NCBI GenBank assembly: GCA_037962975.1
Contig: CM075674.1
Span: 90,784,501-90,848,500 of the forward strand
Reading direction: 5' to 3'
Origin: Clitoria ternatea
Lineage: Eukaryota; Streptophyta; Magnoliopsida; Fabales; Fabaceae
Length of the DNA: 64,000 bases
Shown piece by piece: positions 44,068 to 58,300 of the stretch. Numbering within the stretch: the first letter of the stretch is position 1; the number at the start of each line of letters is the position of its first letter. Position numbers and translations under genes: made by a program. The notes below the pieces were generated by a model. It was not told the origin of the DNA, searched no databases, and was given only the letters and a program-made list of their open reading frames with translations.

Positions 44068-44380
44068 TAACATCCCGACCTTTCCTGAAAAGACCTATTG
44101 TAACAACCTAGGTTATCAGAGTAGGATCCTAGACTCTTAGGAACCCTGAGGGTGCCTTGCTAAGCTCTTTGTGGAAAGCCTAAGGCTTCAGCCTACTCCT
44201 TAAGTTGCCCAAGTATAAGAAAGTGGTGAGAGATTAGCCCAATTAAGATATTAAGTGTGAAATGTAGGAACCGTGAGAGAGTATGAGTATTAAGAAACCT
44301 AGTTCAGGAAGGTACAGAGACTGTGAGGACGGGTAAGGATGTGTGACGATAGTGAAAGAGGAACTAAAATGACAGAGAAT
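44068..44380 (-). repeat. Left part of an LTR interrupted by the LARD
   Basis: It starts TGTAACATCCCGACC on the plus strand and continues after the LARD at 59998. The rejoined LTR would be about 3.06 kb and end AAACAGGGATGTTACA at 62746. The bases flanking its two ends (GGAAT and AGCTT) do not form a target duplication. Confidence 0.6.
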
Positions 44381-45419
44381 TAAAACACCCCTGATTTCCT
44401 ATACTCGAATCCCGATGTGATCGTCATAATTAATAAAAATACGAGTAAATTTTTTGCGTTTGGAAACATTTCAAAGACACCACCATGATCACATCAAGAC
44501 CCAAATCGCAGAAGACCAAAGAGTGAGACTATATAACCTAAAGCTGGATCGATAACTAAAATGCCCATAAAGGTATACAAAAAAATAATAATAGAGTATA
44601 CAGTGGAAGAATGTGTATACCGGGCACACGCCTAGTCCCATATATGACGATATGAGAAAAGGCTAGGCTAACATGCAAAGGCATATTATAATCCTATTAG
44701 ACATTCACCATCATTCTATAATTTATTTCGTAAGCATGCAAAGCCTAAGATATAATCATATATATACCTATATATACATAAATACATTTATATGCGTTCG
44801 GGAATCTTCTCCCGACTATCTCAATCATCAATGAACATCATTCAATTTCAATCCCTCTATTACACATCAAATCATCTCTTATATCCTACATATATATATA
44901 TATATATATATTCATCATCCATAAATCATCTATATCATCATATACCATTTAATCAATACACAAGAATCCATAAATGATGTCGGCCAAGGCACTTCCTCTA
45001 CCACTATATACCTTTACCAAATCTTGATCTTTAAATCCAAACTCATCCCATGGCAACCTGCATCACAATGCTAAAAAGGAGACCACATGGGAGAGTGAGT
45101 TAAACATTCAAAATGACGAATAATATATATTGTGATCATGTGCATATACATATAACATCATGTGTGCTCTGCTAGACATATCAACAATCATCATAGTTTA
45201 TTAATTCAACAACATATGCACATTTCATACTTATTCAACAAATCATAACAAGCAAGCATATACACATTCATCACACCGCCACAATGGGCCAACACGTACT
45301 ATCACAGCGCCACAATGGGCTAAGATCATCAACATAGACCATTCGGCCTTTCATCGAGCCACCATGGGCGAACATCATCATCCTCAATTATAACAAATAC
45401 GCCCTTCATACATTGGGCC

Positions 45420-45460
<41 letters not shown>

Positions 45461-48059
45461 TCATATTCACATCATTTCATTTATTCATATTATTCATTAC
45501 TTTCATGTGGTCTTTCGGTATATTAAATTACCCTTCTCATCAACACCATCTCATCATCTCAACCATCATCAATCATCATCATAATATGGCATATCTCCAT
45601 GCTATATGCAAATGCTCGTATAGTTAATGCATATGCACAATGGAATAATCAACAACAAATGCGGATCCGACTGTGGGAATAAACACCAAATTGTGGGTTC
45701 AAGCATGATCACATACCATGCCCCTACTGCAGTAGTAAAATGTGTACACATATATCATAATGCATGCATATTCACCATGTTTTTACTGGTACCAAACCGC
45801 ATCGCCCATCATGCAACACCTGGCCATTTTCACCATGACCGCGGTATACAACATATTCAACATATGGTGTTGCGGGCTAACCATGATTTACAACATGGCA
45901 GCTGTGATCCAAAGGACCACCGGGGACACCTGCTCTTCAAGAGCCACCCCCACAAGGGTCAACCACATGCAGCTCCCCGTAGCTCAGCATGGGCAGCTTC
46001 GTGACTTACACACCGAGTCACAGGGGAACATCATAAATGCTCGTGCACTGAGCCGCCCTCCCACTGGACCAACCGGGGGAATCCCCTAATATTCCAACAC
46101 CGGCAGCTATGATATGCCATGGATGTAATGCAATGCAAATCAAATGCAAGCTCACTTTGTGCATCCTAAATGCCACTCATCAATCTCCATCATCATAATC
46201 ACCAACACCACCATATACACTATAGTGGATTTCATCTTTATTGGTTTTAGTCATTATTTTCAAGTTTTAATGTGGCATTTCCATCTCAACATTTTTCATA
46301 TATATATTTCACATCATATACGCAAGTCAACACTTACAATCAACCATAACGGCATCACAATAATCACATAATTACATACAAGCCCCTCAATGCATGTCAT
46401 TCATATAATTGGCACTCAATGGCCACAAACATCACTCATAGTAGTCCACACATGGCTATCAAGAAGCATAGCAACAAACATAATATTAATCCACACATGT
46501 GGCAACAAAGTATTACAAATTACATATATATATTATATATATATATAACAATCATATTTGCCTCATACACATGCAAGTCAATTACTTGCACCCATCATAA
46601 AAGTATCATAATAATTCTCAATAATTATCAGTTCCCATTTCAATTAATTCAATACATATACACGGCAAGGCAAACATGAGTATCCATCATATACAACAAT
46701 CACTATTCAATTTACTCATGCAATTTGAATGTTAACTCCTCTCCTACCTTGAGGGAAGAGCCAAACCATCCCAACGCTCCAAATGCTCCATTGCATCACC
46801 CGTAATACAATCTACATACCATACATATACATACACATAATCAATAACCATCATAACTCTAAACATTTGTTAGCTTTTCATAAAGCTTAACCCCAAGTCC
46901 TAGACTTGTTAATCATCAACATATGTAATCGTGTTAGGCTTCGGGAATTCCTTTCCCAGAACCAAGGTTCTCTAGATCTTATGGACCAACCAAACTCAAC
47001 AACATCACCAAATTAACAATTTCAACTCATCCATCTATGGCCTATCAATTCACCAACCAATAGGTATATCCTATTAGTTCCACCATTAAGGATTATCTAA
47101 AATATTCATCATTGTTCATCACTATAACTAACAACATACACATTAAATATCACCTATTCACATTCAATTTAACTTCCCATGTTACAATATATCCATTTTC
47201 CCAAATTCTTAGGGCTAAGGTTTCACCAAAACTTACTTATCATTATTAATATTCATTAACCATTGACAATGACCATTCTCCCATATCAATATCACTCATT
47301 ATCATCATTAAATATATTTCCCACTCATATTTCATATTTTCCCTAATTTATTAAAATTAGGGTTTCACTAAAACCCAACAACACCATAAACGCTCATTCA
47401 TTTTCCACTCATCCAAGTATCAACTCCTTACACATATAATAACCCACCATTAATGCCATAATACAACACCCCACCTTAGGGTTTCTCATCATAAGTGCTC
47501 TCCCAACAACCCATGCCATATATACTCCTCCAAAACCAAGAACCCAAAATCTAAGGCATAAACTCATAAAGAGTGGTGAGGAACTTACCTCACCCAAGAG
47601 TTGGCCACGAGCCCCCAAGGAAAGAGGGTTCTGTACCAAAATAGAGGAGAAGAGTGGAAGAGGATCCAACCATGAGCTTCTCCTTTGAGCCTCCATGAAA
47701 GTAAAATGGGAGAGGGTAAGAAAGCTCCACACGGTTTTGGTTTTTGGAGAGAAGAAAAGAGGAGATGGAGAAGGGAAGAAGACGAAGAAGAAGAGTGTAG
47801 AAAGGAGAGGAAGAAGTGACGTGAAGTGGAGAGAAAGTGAGAGTTTTTGATTTATTATCCTCCTCCGATTAAAATCTCACCGTTTTAATTAAAATGGCAG
47901 CCCAATATTCCATCACGTCATGTTATATTACATTAATACCCTTTTATATTCCCTCGTTATCTAATAAAATAAGGGAAGAGGGTCCAATACCATCAGAACT
48001 GAGAAAGAAGGGGAAATACAAACAAAACCGAGAGAAAAGGGAAGAAACACGCAAACAGG

Positions 48060-48205
48060 GTGTCACTCGCTCAAGCGAAACCCACATTCGCTTGAGCGAG
48101 ACAGCCCCTTCTCGCATATGCCTCTCCATTCGCACAGACGAAACAACCCCAGTACCTGTTTCCACACTCGCTCGCCTGAGCGAGGTATTAATTCGCTTGA
48201 GCGAA
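48060..48205. repeat. CGCTTGAGCGA near-palindrome cluster (left LTR, first)
   Basis: Near-palindromic TCGCTCAAGCGA, TCGCTTGAGCGAG and CGCCTGAGCGAG units repeat within 150 bp. A second cluster lies at about 49560-49730 with TCGCTTGGGCGA, CGCTTGAGCGGG and CGCTCGGGCGAG. Both clusters recur in the right LTR (57906-58050 and 59406-59575). They bracket the ACTCGG array. Confidence 0.75.
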
Positions 48206-48224
48206 TCCACTCAGAAATCATCTT

Positions 48225-49560
48225 TCCCAGCACTCGGGTTTCTGTTGGCAGGATTCCTTAAAACCGACCCAACACTCATTCGATTTTCACTCGGCAAAAT
48301 TCACCTGGATCCGAGTCATCTCACACTCGGTTCTCACTCTTGGCATAACAATCTAGGCCGATCCACTTTCCATTAAGCCAAGTCATTCAGGGCCGACTCA
48401 CACTCTTATAGTCTTTCATTCGGCTATTTATTCTAAACCCGAGTCATCATAAGCAGTCTTTCACTCGGCAACTTCATTCCAAAACCAACTCATCTCGCTC
48501 GGTTTCCCATTCGGTAAAATAATCAAAACCGACTCATCTTGCTTGGTTTTCACTCGGGGATTTATTCCGAAACCGAGTCCTCCTCTCAATCAGTCCTTCA
48601 CTCGGTACTTGCCTTAGTACTGACTCATCACTCATTGGTCTTCCACTCGGCATTTATACCTCTTCTCACTCGGAGAATACCTTAACTATTCATTTCTCAG
48701 GAATAAACTCTTTAATCAAATTCCACTCGGAGTCACTTAACACTTAGCCACTCAAAATACATGAAACCTTATTCACTCAGAATTTACATTTAACATACAC
48801 TCGGAGTGTATAAGACATCACTCACTCAGCATTTCATTCCCAAACTGACTCAACACCTGATCGGCTACCACTCAGCCATTCATCTCAACGCTGACTCAGC
48901 TTATAATTAGTTCTCACTCAGTGAATTATTTCAAAACCGACTCTTCTCTCGTTTGACCTTTCACTCGGCAATGCATTCCAATTCCGAGTAATCCCAATCA
49001 ATCTTACATTCGGTAATTTCTCTAAAACCGACTTCCTTTATTTTTCTCTCAAACGGAGTTATTCCAGAGTACTTCTGGATAACACACCATATGTCCCCAC
49101 TCGGTGGCATTCCCACTCGGAATTTCACACACAGAGGAATCCACTCGGGATAAGTTACCTTGAACTCGGAAATTCCCTATTCGGGACTCCACTCGCAGAT
49201 TTCATAAACCTCCCTTTCTTTTAGAAGGGGTCCCCCACAATCTGGTTCCAGTCAGAAATTGCTCTAACCTCTACTTACTTAGAGGGATTTACCAAATTAA
49301 GTCCCACTCAGACTTACCCACATGTTAACCACTCGGATTATACCTTATTCACTCGGAAGGGAAAGACTAGGACATATGACACTCAGAATTTTACTCGGAA
49401 ATTCACCACAACTCATAAAATTACGTTCTAAGGTTCCTACTCGAGTGAATTCTCATCCAGAATCTTACTTACGCACCCTACACTCGTCATACTCGGTCAA
49501 ACACAACCTTAACAGCCACCCATTTAAGTAAACACCATTCCAGCTTTAGATTTTATACTT
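48225..49560 (-). repeat. ACTCGG motif array in LARD U3 (left LTR)
   Basis: By eye at least 15 exact ACTCGG copies plus many one-off variants, spaced about 25-60 bp, with fuller context near TTTCACTCGG(A/C)A. About one exact copy or fewer would be expected by chance in this length. It lies upstream of the possible TATA on the element strand. Confidence 0.88.
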
Positions 49561-50146
49561 CCGCTCAAGCCATTCACACTCGCTTGGGCGAAAAAGGCCC
49601 AGTAACCATTTTTCTCCAGCTCGCTTGAGCGGGAACTTCACCGCCTGGGCGAAATTGGTCCAGAGACTAATTTACCAATGCAGTGGATCCTCGCCTGAGT
49701 GAGATCCTTTCTCGCTCGGGCGAGACCATCAGGACCCAAACAAAACGTAATTCTTAACAACTCAGCCCATGAAATTTGCAATCAAAGCCAATACACTCCC
49801 TTCCAACAACTCATATACAATATGTAAGGCTTATGCAACTCGTCCTGAGCATTCCCACTCAGAAAGTCTCATTATAAGTCAAATTTGAACATCTTCTATG
49901 TTTTTACACATTATAAAGCTTATTCCACCTGTTCACACATTCATACTTGTAAATTTACATTCCAAATTTATTACACATGCTGAATCCAAGCTCTTCATCA
50001 TCTTATATACTTGTATTCATACCTTGCCACAACAATCCATACATTTTCATGAATCATCCTCAATAATTATCAATTCATTAATTTATGTATTTATTTATTA
50101 TTCATTTCCATCAATTATTCATTTTTATAAAATTCGGGGTGTTACA

Positions 50147-50184
50147 ATCCACCCCACCTAAAAAGAATTTCGTCCTCGAAATTC
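50147..50184 (-). promoter_or_regulatory. LARD polypurine tract and Tekay 3' signature
   Basis: Minus strand AGGTGGGGTGGAT (50147-50160) abuts the 3' LTR. Next to it is GAATTTCGAGGACGAAATTC, matching the corresponding phrase at 1143-1162. Confidence 0.87.
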
Positions 50185-50440
50185 AGCTTCGTACACATGT
50201 CACAAGGCCATACCTCAGGCCACACATCAACAAGATTCAACAACACCTTAGGATAACACTGGACTCCCAAAGTCCATCAGAACATGTTCATCACCACTTT
50301 ATCATTCTTAATGTAAAATTTCTGCATCAAGTATGTCATGTATCATCAATTATATCTCACCCAGCAAAGTTCACATGTTCATACTCAGTATGACCAGATA
50401 GGCTCAATACATTCACCATAAGCAGTTACAATCCCTACAC

Positions 50441-52067
50441 CACTAGTGGAAAAAATGGCTTTAATCACGGTTAAAAAAGGCTTTTAATCACGGTTGAACA
50501 ACCGTGGTTAAAAGTGGGCGTGGTTGTATATCAGGATATTTAATCACGGTTGAACAACCGTGGTTAAAAGTGGAGTGGATATAACCACGGTTGCCCCTAA
50601 CAACCGTGATTAAATGTACTGGACCAAAAAAAAAATTAAAAATCGTGGTTATCATCTTCACTATTCAGAAACAGCAAGAACACAATGAACACCAAGAACG
50701 CAAGAAACGCAGCAAGAACGCAAGAAACAAAAACAGAAGAAAAGTAAATGAATGAAACAAGAAATGAAGAAAAGTAAATGAATGAAACAAAATCAGAACA
50801 ACCACAAGAAACAAGAAACAAGAAACAAGAAACAAGAAACAAGAATGCTACTGCAAAACGAAGAACACAAGTATAAATCTAAAATGTAAACCTGTAAATA
50901 AGCAATGGCGTGCGATGGGAAACCTGTAAATGACATATGAAAAATAGTGAGAAGTCACATAATAAACAAATCTAGAACGTAAATAATGAAATGTAGATGT
51001 AAATGGAAACATGAAAACAGAGAAGAGAAACCTTACAGAGAAGAAGGAGAGAAAAGAGAGTTAGGCGCGCTCATGAAATTACGAAATTTAAAACGAAAAG
51101 GAAGCTATTATCACGGTTACACAAGGAACAGTGGATATATGTATAACCTATAACCACGGTTATGAGAGTACCCGTGGATATATGTATGACCTATAACCAC
51201 GGTTACTCCAGGACCCGTGGTTATATATATGTATGACCTATAACCACGGTTACTCCAGGACCCGTGGTTATATATATGACATATACCCACGGTTGAACAA
51301 GGGACCCGTCGTTATATGTGAAAATCTTATTTTGGCATTAGAAAACACCATAAAAAATTTTAGAATTTTTAGAATTTATTTGGTAGGTAAAGTAGAAGCC
51401 TAAAAATCCAAAAAATAAGCAAATAAATCACAAAAAATAAAAAAATTTGAGAAAACAAGGGTTTTTTGAAAATCTGAGCAACCCCAACTGGCGTAGCGAG
51501 TTGGAATGAATGCGGATTCTTTTTCTACCCCAAAATCATATGCAACAATAAGGATTCTGAGTTTTCTAGCTCAAGTTATGCTCGTTTGAAGTTTGCCGAT
51601 TTTTGTCGTCACAAAATTTTTGTATCTCTCACTCAAAAATTTATTTTTCAAAAATTCCAACTCGAATGGCTAATAAGTACCAAAAGAAGTCATGACGCAA
51701 AAAATCAGATCAAAATTCCATGTTTTTCTATTTTTTTGGATTTTCCTAAAAATAAGGTGAATAATATTTTGACATATAACCACGGTTGTCAAACAACCGT
51801 GGTTATAGACCCACTTTTAATCACGGTTGCCTAACAACCGTGAATAAAAGTTTTCCCAAAAATTTCAAAAATGCCATCTCGTTTTGACATATATCCACGG
51901 TTGTCATACAACCGTGATTATAGAGACTTTTAATCACGGTTGCCATAACAACCGTGATTAAAAGTTTTCTCAAAAATTTCAAAAATGCCACCGCGTCATT
52001 TTTAATCACGGATACACACTAATCCGTGATTATACCCCCGTGGTTGTATCCATTTTTTCCACTAGTG
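50441..52067. mobile_element. CACTA miniature element, 1627 bp, TSD CAC
   Basis: Left end CACTAGTGGAAAAAATGG, right end CCATTTTTTCCACTAGTG, so the termini are perfect inverted repeats over this length. CAC flanks both sides (50438-50440, 52068-52070). Subterminal TTTAATCACGGTT and TATAACCACGGTT motifs occur on both sides. The interior holds short direct repeats (AAGAAACAAG, 50808-50842; a roughly 60-bp CCACGGTTACTCCAGGACCCGTGG unit near 51190-51270). There is no transposase. It is inserted in the LARD interior. Confidence 0.94.
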
Positions 52068-52070
52068 CAC

Positions 52071-54215
52071 CTTCCCGGCCTATGTGTTGTTGTATCCGAC
52101 ATACAGGAAGGCGTCCCAATCCTATTGTGGTTACCACAAACACATAAAGTCGGCGCATAAGTGCATGCTGCCACAATGCTCATGGCATGTAAGACCATAT
52201 CGGAACCAATACTTCGTATTCCCATGGCTCATATTGGTTACACATATTCAAGCAATACTAGTTCATATAAGGCTCGGTGACAATCCTCACCAGCCCACAA
52301 CTAACATATTGATACCTCACCACCTTTATATAGCTAATTTGGCATTCATCATGCCATATCAATCATCAAATCTTAATTAACTTCACCATTAATCGGTGTA
52401 CCAACCATAAATTTTTAATCATCACAAAGTAAATACCCTGTCCTCAGGCTTCATCAATCCAAAACCATGCTCAAATATCCTAAAATTCTTGTCTCACTTA
52501 CATATTTATTGACTGAAAATCAATTCGGGCCTTAAAAGATTCATCAAACTCTTATTAAGTAGGCTACATAATCGTATCATAAGCCTTCACATTAGGAATT
52601 CTCCTCATAAATCACAATTAAAGTCCATAAACTAAACATATAACTCACATCATATCGTATCACTGTGTGGTTTCTATCATCAATACAGCACCCTTCAATT
52701 AAAATAGGGGGTAATGACATGGTCAAATTTCTATTCACCAACTCATAATCATATATGTCATCTCTAAGTCATATTGTCATCCATAAGGGTTCCAATGACC
52801 ATAATCTCTAAGGCACATCACTTAGCCCAGATCACTTCGTAAAATCCTATACCATAATTAATTTCCATCATATCCCAAACTCAACATTATTATTCATCAT
52901 TCATTAGGAGTTACCTAGCACTCTTTGTGGAATTCTCACCTACCACACAATCATTTGATATGGCTCACAAAATAACATAGAGCCTAGACCACCATAGGGT
53001 CTATTAAATTAATTCTCTACAACAATTGATCATGCAAGATCATACTAAGTCAATCTAGGTCATCACACCTAGTGGGTTATAATCAATTCAATTATTCACT
53101 CGGTCTTCACACACCAAAACCGAGACACAACCCAATTAAACATATTCGATTTCATATTTAATAACTTATCACATATTCAAATTCCCAATCTAGGGATACA
53201 ATAAATCACTCATGTCGTATAACACATAGGGTTCTTGTGCCAAAGAATATAAAAATTCATTCCTCACAAATGGCATAGACAATCATTTAAATTCGAAAAT
53301 ACCCACACTAGGGAATTTCTTCAATATCATTCATTCAACCAAATCAACCACGTGGGTTACATTTCATTTAGCAAGCATGTGTCAGCTAGAGTCACAAGTA
53401 TAAATCATACAAGAGGCCAAATCAACAATTTTATCACTCTCTTCAAAATTTTCATAATTCATGGTCTACCACCATGTCAATTCATTTCTCAATATTTTCT
53501 ACCCATGATTAATACATGGCATAAACCCATCATCATATCGTTTCATATCTCGCATTTCACATTCATAACTCAATATTTTATTCCCATGATTAACATTCAA
53601 TCATGGATTCATCATCAAATCAATTTGCATTATATATATCAACATCAATACACAACAATAATATATTCGTCATTTGAAGGTAATAGGGTAAGGAACTTGG
53701 CCGGTCTTATACAATAAATACATCCATCATATATTGAGGAAATTCATTCACTCCTTTTCAACCTCATAATTCATTCATAATCATCAATGAGCAACTAGGC
53801 TCCATAAGTACATTATACAACCTCAATAATAAAGGGTATACTTCCCATAGACAACAACCACGTCTTGTAAATTACAATCTCATGAAAGTCCTCAAATAGC
53901 ATACAACCTCAATATTAATGATTCACAATAATTCCTCAATGAACAAGTATGCCCTCATAATCAATTCATAATCCTTAAACAACTAGTCATTCTTAAGTCC
54001 ATATAGAGCAATCAAACATAATATCATCCTCAAGATAGTTATCACCCTTAAATCTATACAAATCAACCGTATGTCAATAATGAGCATCCCGCTCCCAAGA
54101 TCACCATAAGTATCTCACCATTGAGCAATCATTCTCCAATCATCCATGATATCAAATCATCACAGAGCAGCCATGCTCTGGTAATAACCAATAACTCTAA
54201 TCCAGAGTAAAATAT
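52071..54215 (-). other. LARD interior, no gene
   Basis: AT-rich, CATCAT/TCATAATC-rich sequence with no coding ORF on either strand that I can support. It replaces the gag-pol region of an autonomous element. Confidence 0.8.
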
Positions 54216-54227
54216 GCTCTGATACCA
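54216..54227 (-). promoter_or_regulatory. LARD primer-binding site (tRNA-iMet)
   Basis: Minus strand TGGTATCAGAGC lies three bases from the 5' LTR end. Confidence 0.92.
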
Positions 54228-54230
54228 GAT

Positions 54231-55261
54231 TAAAACACCCCTGATTTCCTGTACTCGAATCCTGATGTGATCGTCATAATTAATAAAAATACGAGTAAAT
54301 TTTTCGCGTTTGGAAACATTTCAAAGACACCACCATGATCACATCAAGACCCAAATCACAGAAGACCAAAGAGTGAGACTATATAACCTAAAGCTGGATC
54401 GATAACTAAAATGCCCATAAAGGTATACAAAAAAATAATAATAGAGTATACAGCGGAAGAATATGTATACCGGGCACACGCCTAGTCCCATATATGACGA
54501 TATGAGAAAAGGCTAGGCTAACATGCAAAGGCATATTATAATCCTATTAGACATTCACCATCATTCTATAATTTATTTCGTAAGCATGCAAAGCCTAAGA
54601 TATAATCATATATATACCTATATATACATAAATACATTTATATGCGTTCGGGAATCTTCTCCCGACTATCTCAATCATCAATGAACATCATTCAATTTCA
54701 ATCCCTCTATTACACATCAAATCATCTCTTATATCCTACATATATATATATATTCATCATCCATAAATCATCTATATCATCATATACCATTTAATCAATA
54801 CACAAGAATCCATAAATGATGCCGGCCAAGGCACTTCCTCTACCACTATATACCTTTACCAAATCTTGATCTTTAAATCCAAACTCATCCCATGGCAACC
54901 TGCATCACAATGCTAAAAAGGAGACCACATGGGAGAGTGAGTTAAACATTCAAAATGACGAATAATATATATTGTGATCATGTGCATATACATATAACAT
55001 CATGTGTGCTCTGCTAGACATATCAACAATCATCATAGTTTATTAATTCAACAACATATGCACATTTCATACTTATTCAACAAATCATAACAAGCAAGCA
55101 TATACACATTCATCACACCGCCACAATGGGCCAACACGTACTATTACAGCGCCACAATGGGCTAAGATCATCAACATAGACCATTCGGCCTTTCATCGAG
55201 CCACCATGGGCGAACATCATCATCCTCAATTATAACAAATACGCCCTTCATACATTGGGCC

Positions 55262-55306
<45 letters not shown>

Positions 55307-58300
55307 TCATATTCACATCATTTCATTTATTCATATTATTCATTACTTTCATGTGGTCTTTCGGTATATTAAATTACCCTTCTCATCAACACCATCTCAT
55401 CATCTCAACCATCATCAATCATCATCATAATATGGCATATCTCCATGCTATATGCAAATGCTCGTATAGTTAATGCATATGCACAATGGAATAATCAACA
55501 ACAAATGCGGATCCGACTGTGGGAATAAACACCAAATTGTGGGTTCAAGCATGATCACATACCATGCCCCTACTGCAGTAGTAAAATGTGTACACATATA
55601 TCATAATGCATGCATATTCACCATGTTTTTACTGGTACCAAACCGCATCGCCCATCATGCAACACCTGGCCATTTTCACCATGACCGCGGTATACAACAT
55701 ATTCAACATATGGTGTTGCGGGCTAACCATGATTTACAACATGGCAGCTGTGATCCAAAGGACCACCGGGGACACCTGCTCTTCAAGAGCCACCCCCACA
55801 AGGGTCAACCACATGCAGCTCCCCGTAGCTCAGCATGGGCAGCTTCGTGACTTACACACCGAGTCACAGGGGAACATCATAAATGCTCGTGCACTGAGCC
55901 GCCCTCCCACTGGGCCAACCGGGGGAATCCCCTAATATTCCAACACCGGCAGCTATGATATGCCATGGATGTAATGCAATGCAAATCAAATGCAAGCTCA
56001 CTTTGTACATCCTAAATGCCACTCATCAATCTCCATCATCATAATCACCAACACCACCATATACACTATAGTGGATTTCATCTTTATTGGTTTTAGTCAT
56101 TATTTTCAAGTTTTAATGTGGCATTTCCATCTCAACATTTTTCATATATATATTTCACATCATATACGCAAGTCAACACTTACAATCAACCATAACGGCA
56201 TCACAATAATCACATAATTACATACAAGCCCCTCAATGCATGTCATTCATATAATTGGCACTCAATGGCCACAAACATCACTCATAGTAGTCCACACATG
56301 GCTATCAAGAAGCATAGCAACAAACATAATATTAATCCACACATGTGGCAACAAAGTATTACAAATTACATATATATATTATATATATATATAACAATTA
56401 TATTTGCCTCATACACATGCAAGTCAATTACTTGCACCCATCATAAAAGTATCATAATAATTCTCAATAATTATCAGTTCCCATTTCAATTAATTCAATA
56501 CATATACACGGCAAGGCAAACATGAGTATCCATCACATACAACAATCACTATTCAATTTACTCATGCAATTTGAATGTTAACTCCTCTCCTACCTTGAGG
56601 GAAGAGCCAAACCATCCCAACGCTCCAAATGCTCCATTGCATCACCCGTAATACAATCTACATACCATACATATACATACACATAATCAATAACCATCAT
56701 AACTCTAAACATTTGTTAGCTTTTCATAAAGCTTAACCCCAAGTCCTAGACTTGTTAATCATCAACATATGTAATCGTGTTAGGCTTCGGGAATTCCTTT
56801 CCCAGAACCAAGGTTCTCTAGATCTTATGGACCAACCAAACTCAACAACATCACCAAATTAACAATTTCAACTCATCCATCTATGGCCTATCAATTCACC
56901 AACCAATAGGTATATCCTATTAGTTCCACCATTAAGGATTATCTAAAATATTCATCATTGTTCATCACTATAACTAACAACATACACATTAAATATCACC
57001 TATTCACATTCAATTTAACTTCCCATGTTACAATATATCCATTTTCCCAAATTCTTAGGGCTAAGGTTTCACCAAAACTTACTTATCATTATTAATATTC
57101 ATCAACCATTGACAATGACCATTCTCCCATATCAATATCACTCATTATCATCATTAAATATATTTCCCACTCATATTTCATATTTTCCCTAATTTATTAA
57201 AATTAGGGTTTCACTAAAACCCAACAACACCATAAACGCTCATTCATTTTCCACTCATCCAAGTATCAACTCCTTACACATATAATAACCCACCATTAAT
57301 GCCATAATACAACACCCCACCTTAGGGTTTCTCATCATAAGTGCTCTCCCAACAACCCATGCCATATATACTCCTCCAAAACCAAGAACCCAAAATCTAA
57401 GGCACAAACTCATAAAGAGTGGTGAGGAACTTACCTCACCCAAGAGTTGGCCACGAGCCCCCAAGGAAAGAGGGTTCTGTACCAAAATAGAGGAGAAGAG
57501 TGGAAGAGGATCCAACCATGAGCTTCTCCTTTGAGCCTCCATGAAAGTAAAATGGGAGAGGGTAAGAAAGCTCCACACGGTTTTGGTTTTTGGAGAGAAG
57601 AAAAGAGGAGATGGAGAAGGGAAGAAGACGAAGAAGAAGAGTGTAGAAAGGAGAGGAAGAAGTGACGTGAAGTGGAGAGAAAGTGAGAGTTTTTGATTTA
57701 TTATCCTCCTCCGATTAAAATCTCACCGTTTTAATTAAAATGGCAGCCCAATATTCCATCACGTCATGTTATATTACATTAATACCCTTTTATATTCCCT
57801 CGTTATCTAATAAAATAAGGGAAGAGGGTCCAATACCATCAGAACTGAGAAAGAAGGGGAAATACAAACAAAACCGAGAGAAAAGGGAAGAAACACGCAA
57901 ACAGGGTGTCACTCGCTCAAGCGAAACCCACATTCGCTTGAGCGAGACAGCCCCTTCTCGCATATGCCTCTCCATTCGCACAGACGAAACAACCCCAGTA
58001 CCTGTTTCCACACTCGCTCGCCTGAGCGAGGTATTAATTCGCTTGAGCGAATCCACTCAGAAATCATCTTTCCCAGCACTCGGGTTTCTGTTGGCAGGAT
58101 TCCTTAAAACCGACCCAACACTCATTCGATTTTCACTCGGCAAAATTCACCTGGATCCGAGTCATCTCACACTCGGTTCTCACTCTTGGCATAACAATCT
58201 AGGCCGATCCACTTTCCATTAAGCCAAGTCATTCAGGGCCGACTCACACTCTTATAGTCTTTCATTCGGCTATTTATTCTAAACCCGAGTCATCATAAGC

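Larger units (their letters stand above)
44381..50146 (-). repeat. LARD 3' LTR (left copy, 5766 bp)
   Basis: Plus strand TAAAACACCCCTGATT to CGGGGTGTTACA. It contains (TA)n tracts near 44891 and 45425, three GCCACAATGGGC-type repeats (45283-45370), a possible minus TATA (AATATAAAAGGG, 47939-47950) and, upstream of it on the element strand, CGCTTGAGCGA near-palindromes and a long ACTCGG array. ORFs inside recur identically in the other LTR only because the LTRs are copies; none resembles a protein family. Confidence 0.95.

Noticed and set aside
45627..46089. ORFs duplicated exactly at 55473-55935, suggesting a conserved gene pair
   Set aside because: Both lie at the same place in the two LARD LTRs; identity comes from recent LTR duplication, and the peptides have no recognisable domain and odd His/Ile-rich composition.
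47894..48376. 160-codon plus-strand ORF, repeated at 57740-58222
   Set aside because: It overlaps the promoter-like region and motif arrays of the LARD LTR, antisense to the element. Its content follows the CGCTTGAGCGA and ACTCGG repeats, so the open frame is incidental.
48225..49560. ACTCGG arrays as a CRISPR-like repeat-spacer array
   Set aside because: The repeated unit is only about 12 bp and variable, spacing is irregular, there are no cas genes, and the DNA is plant nuclear.
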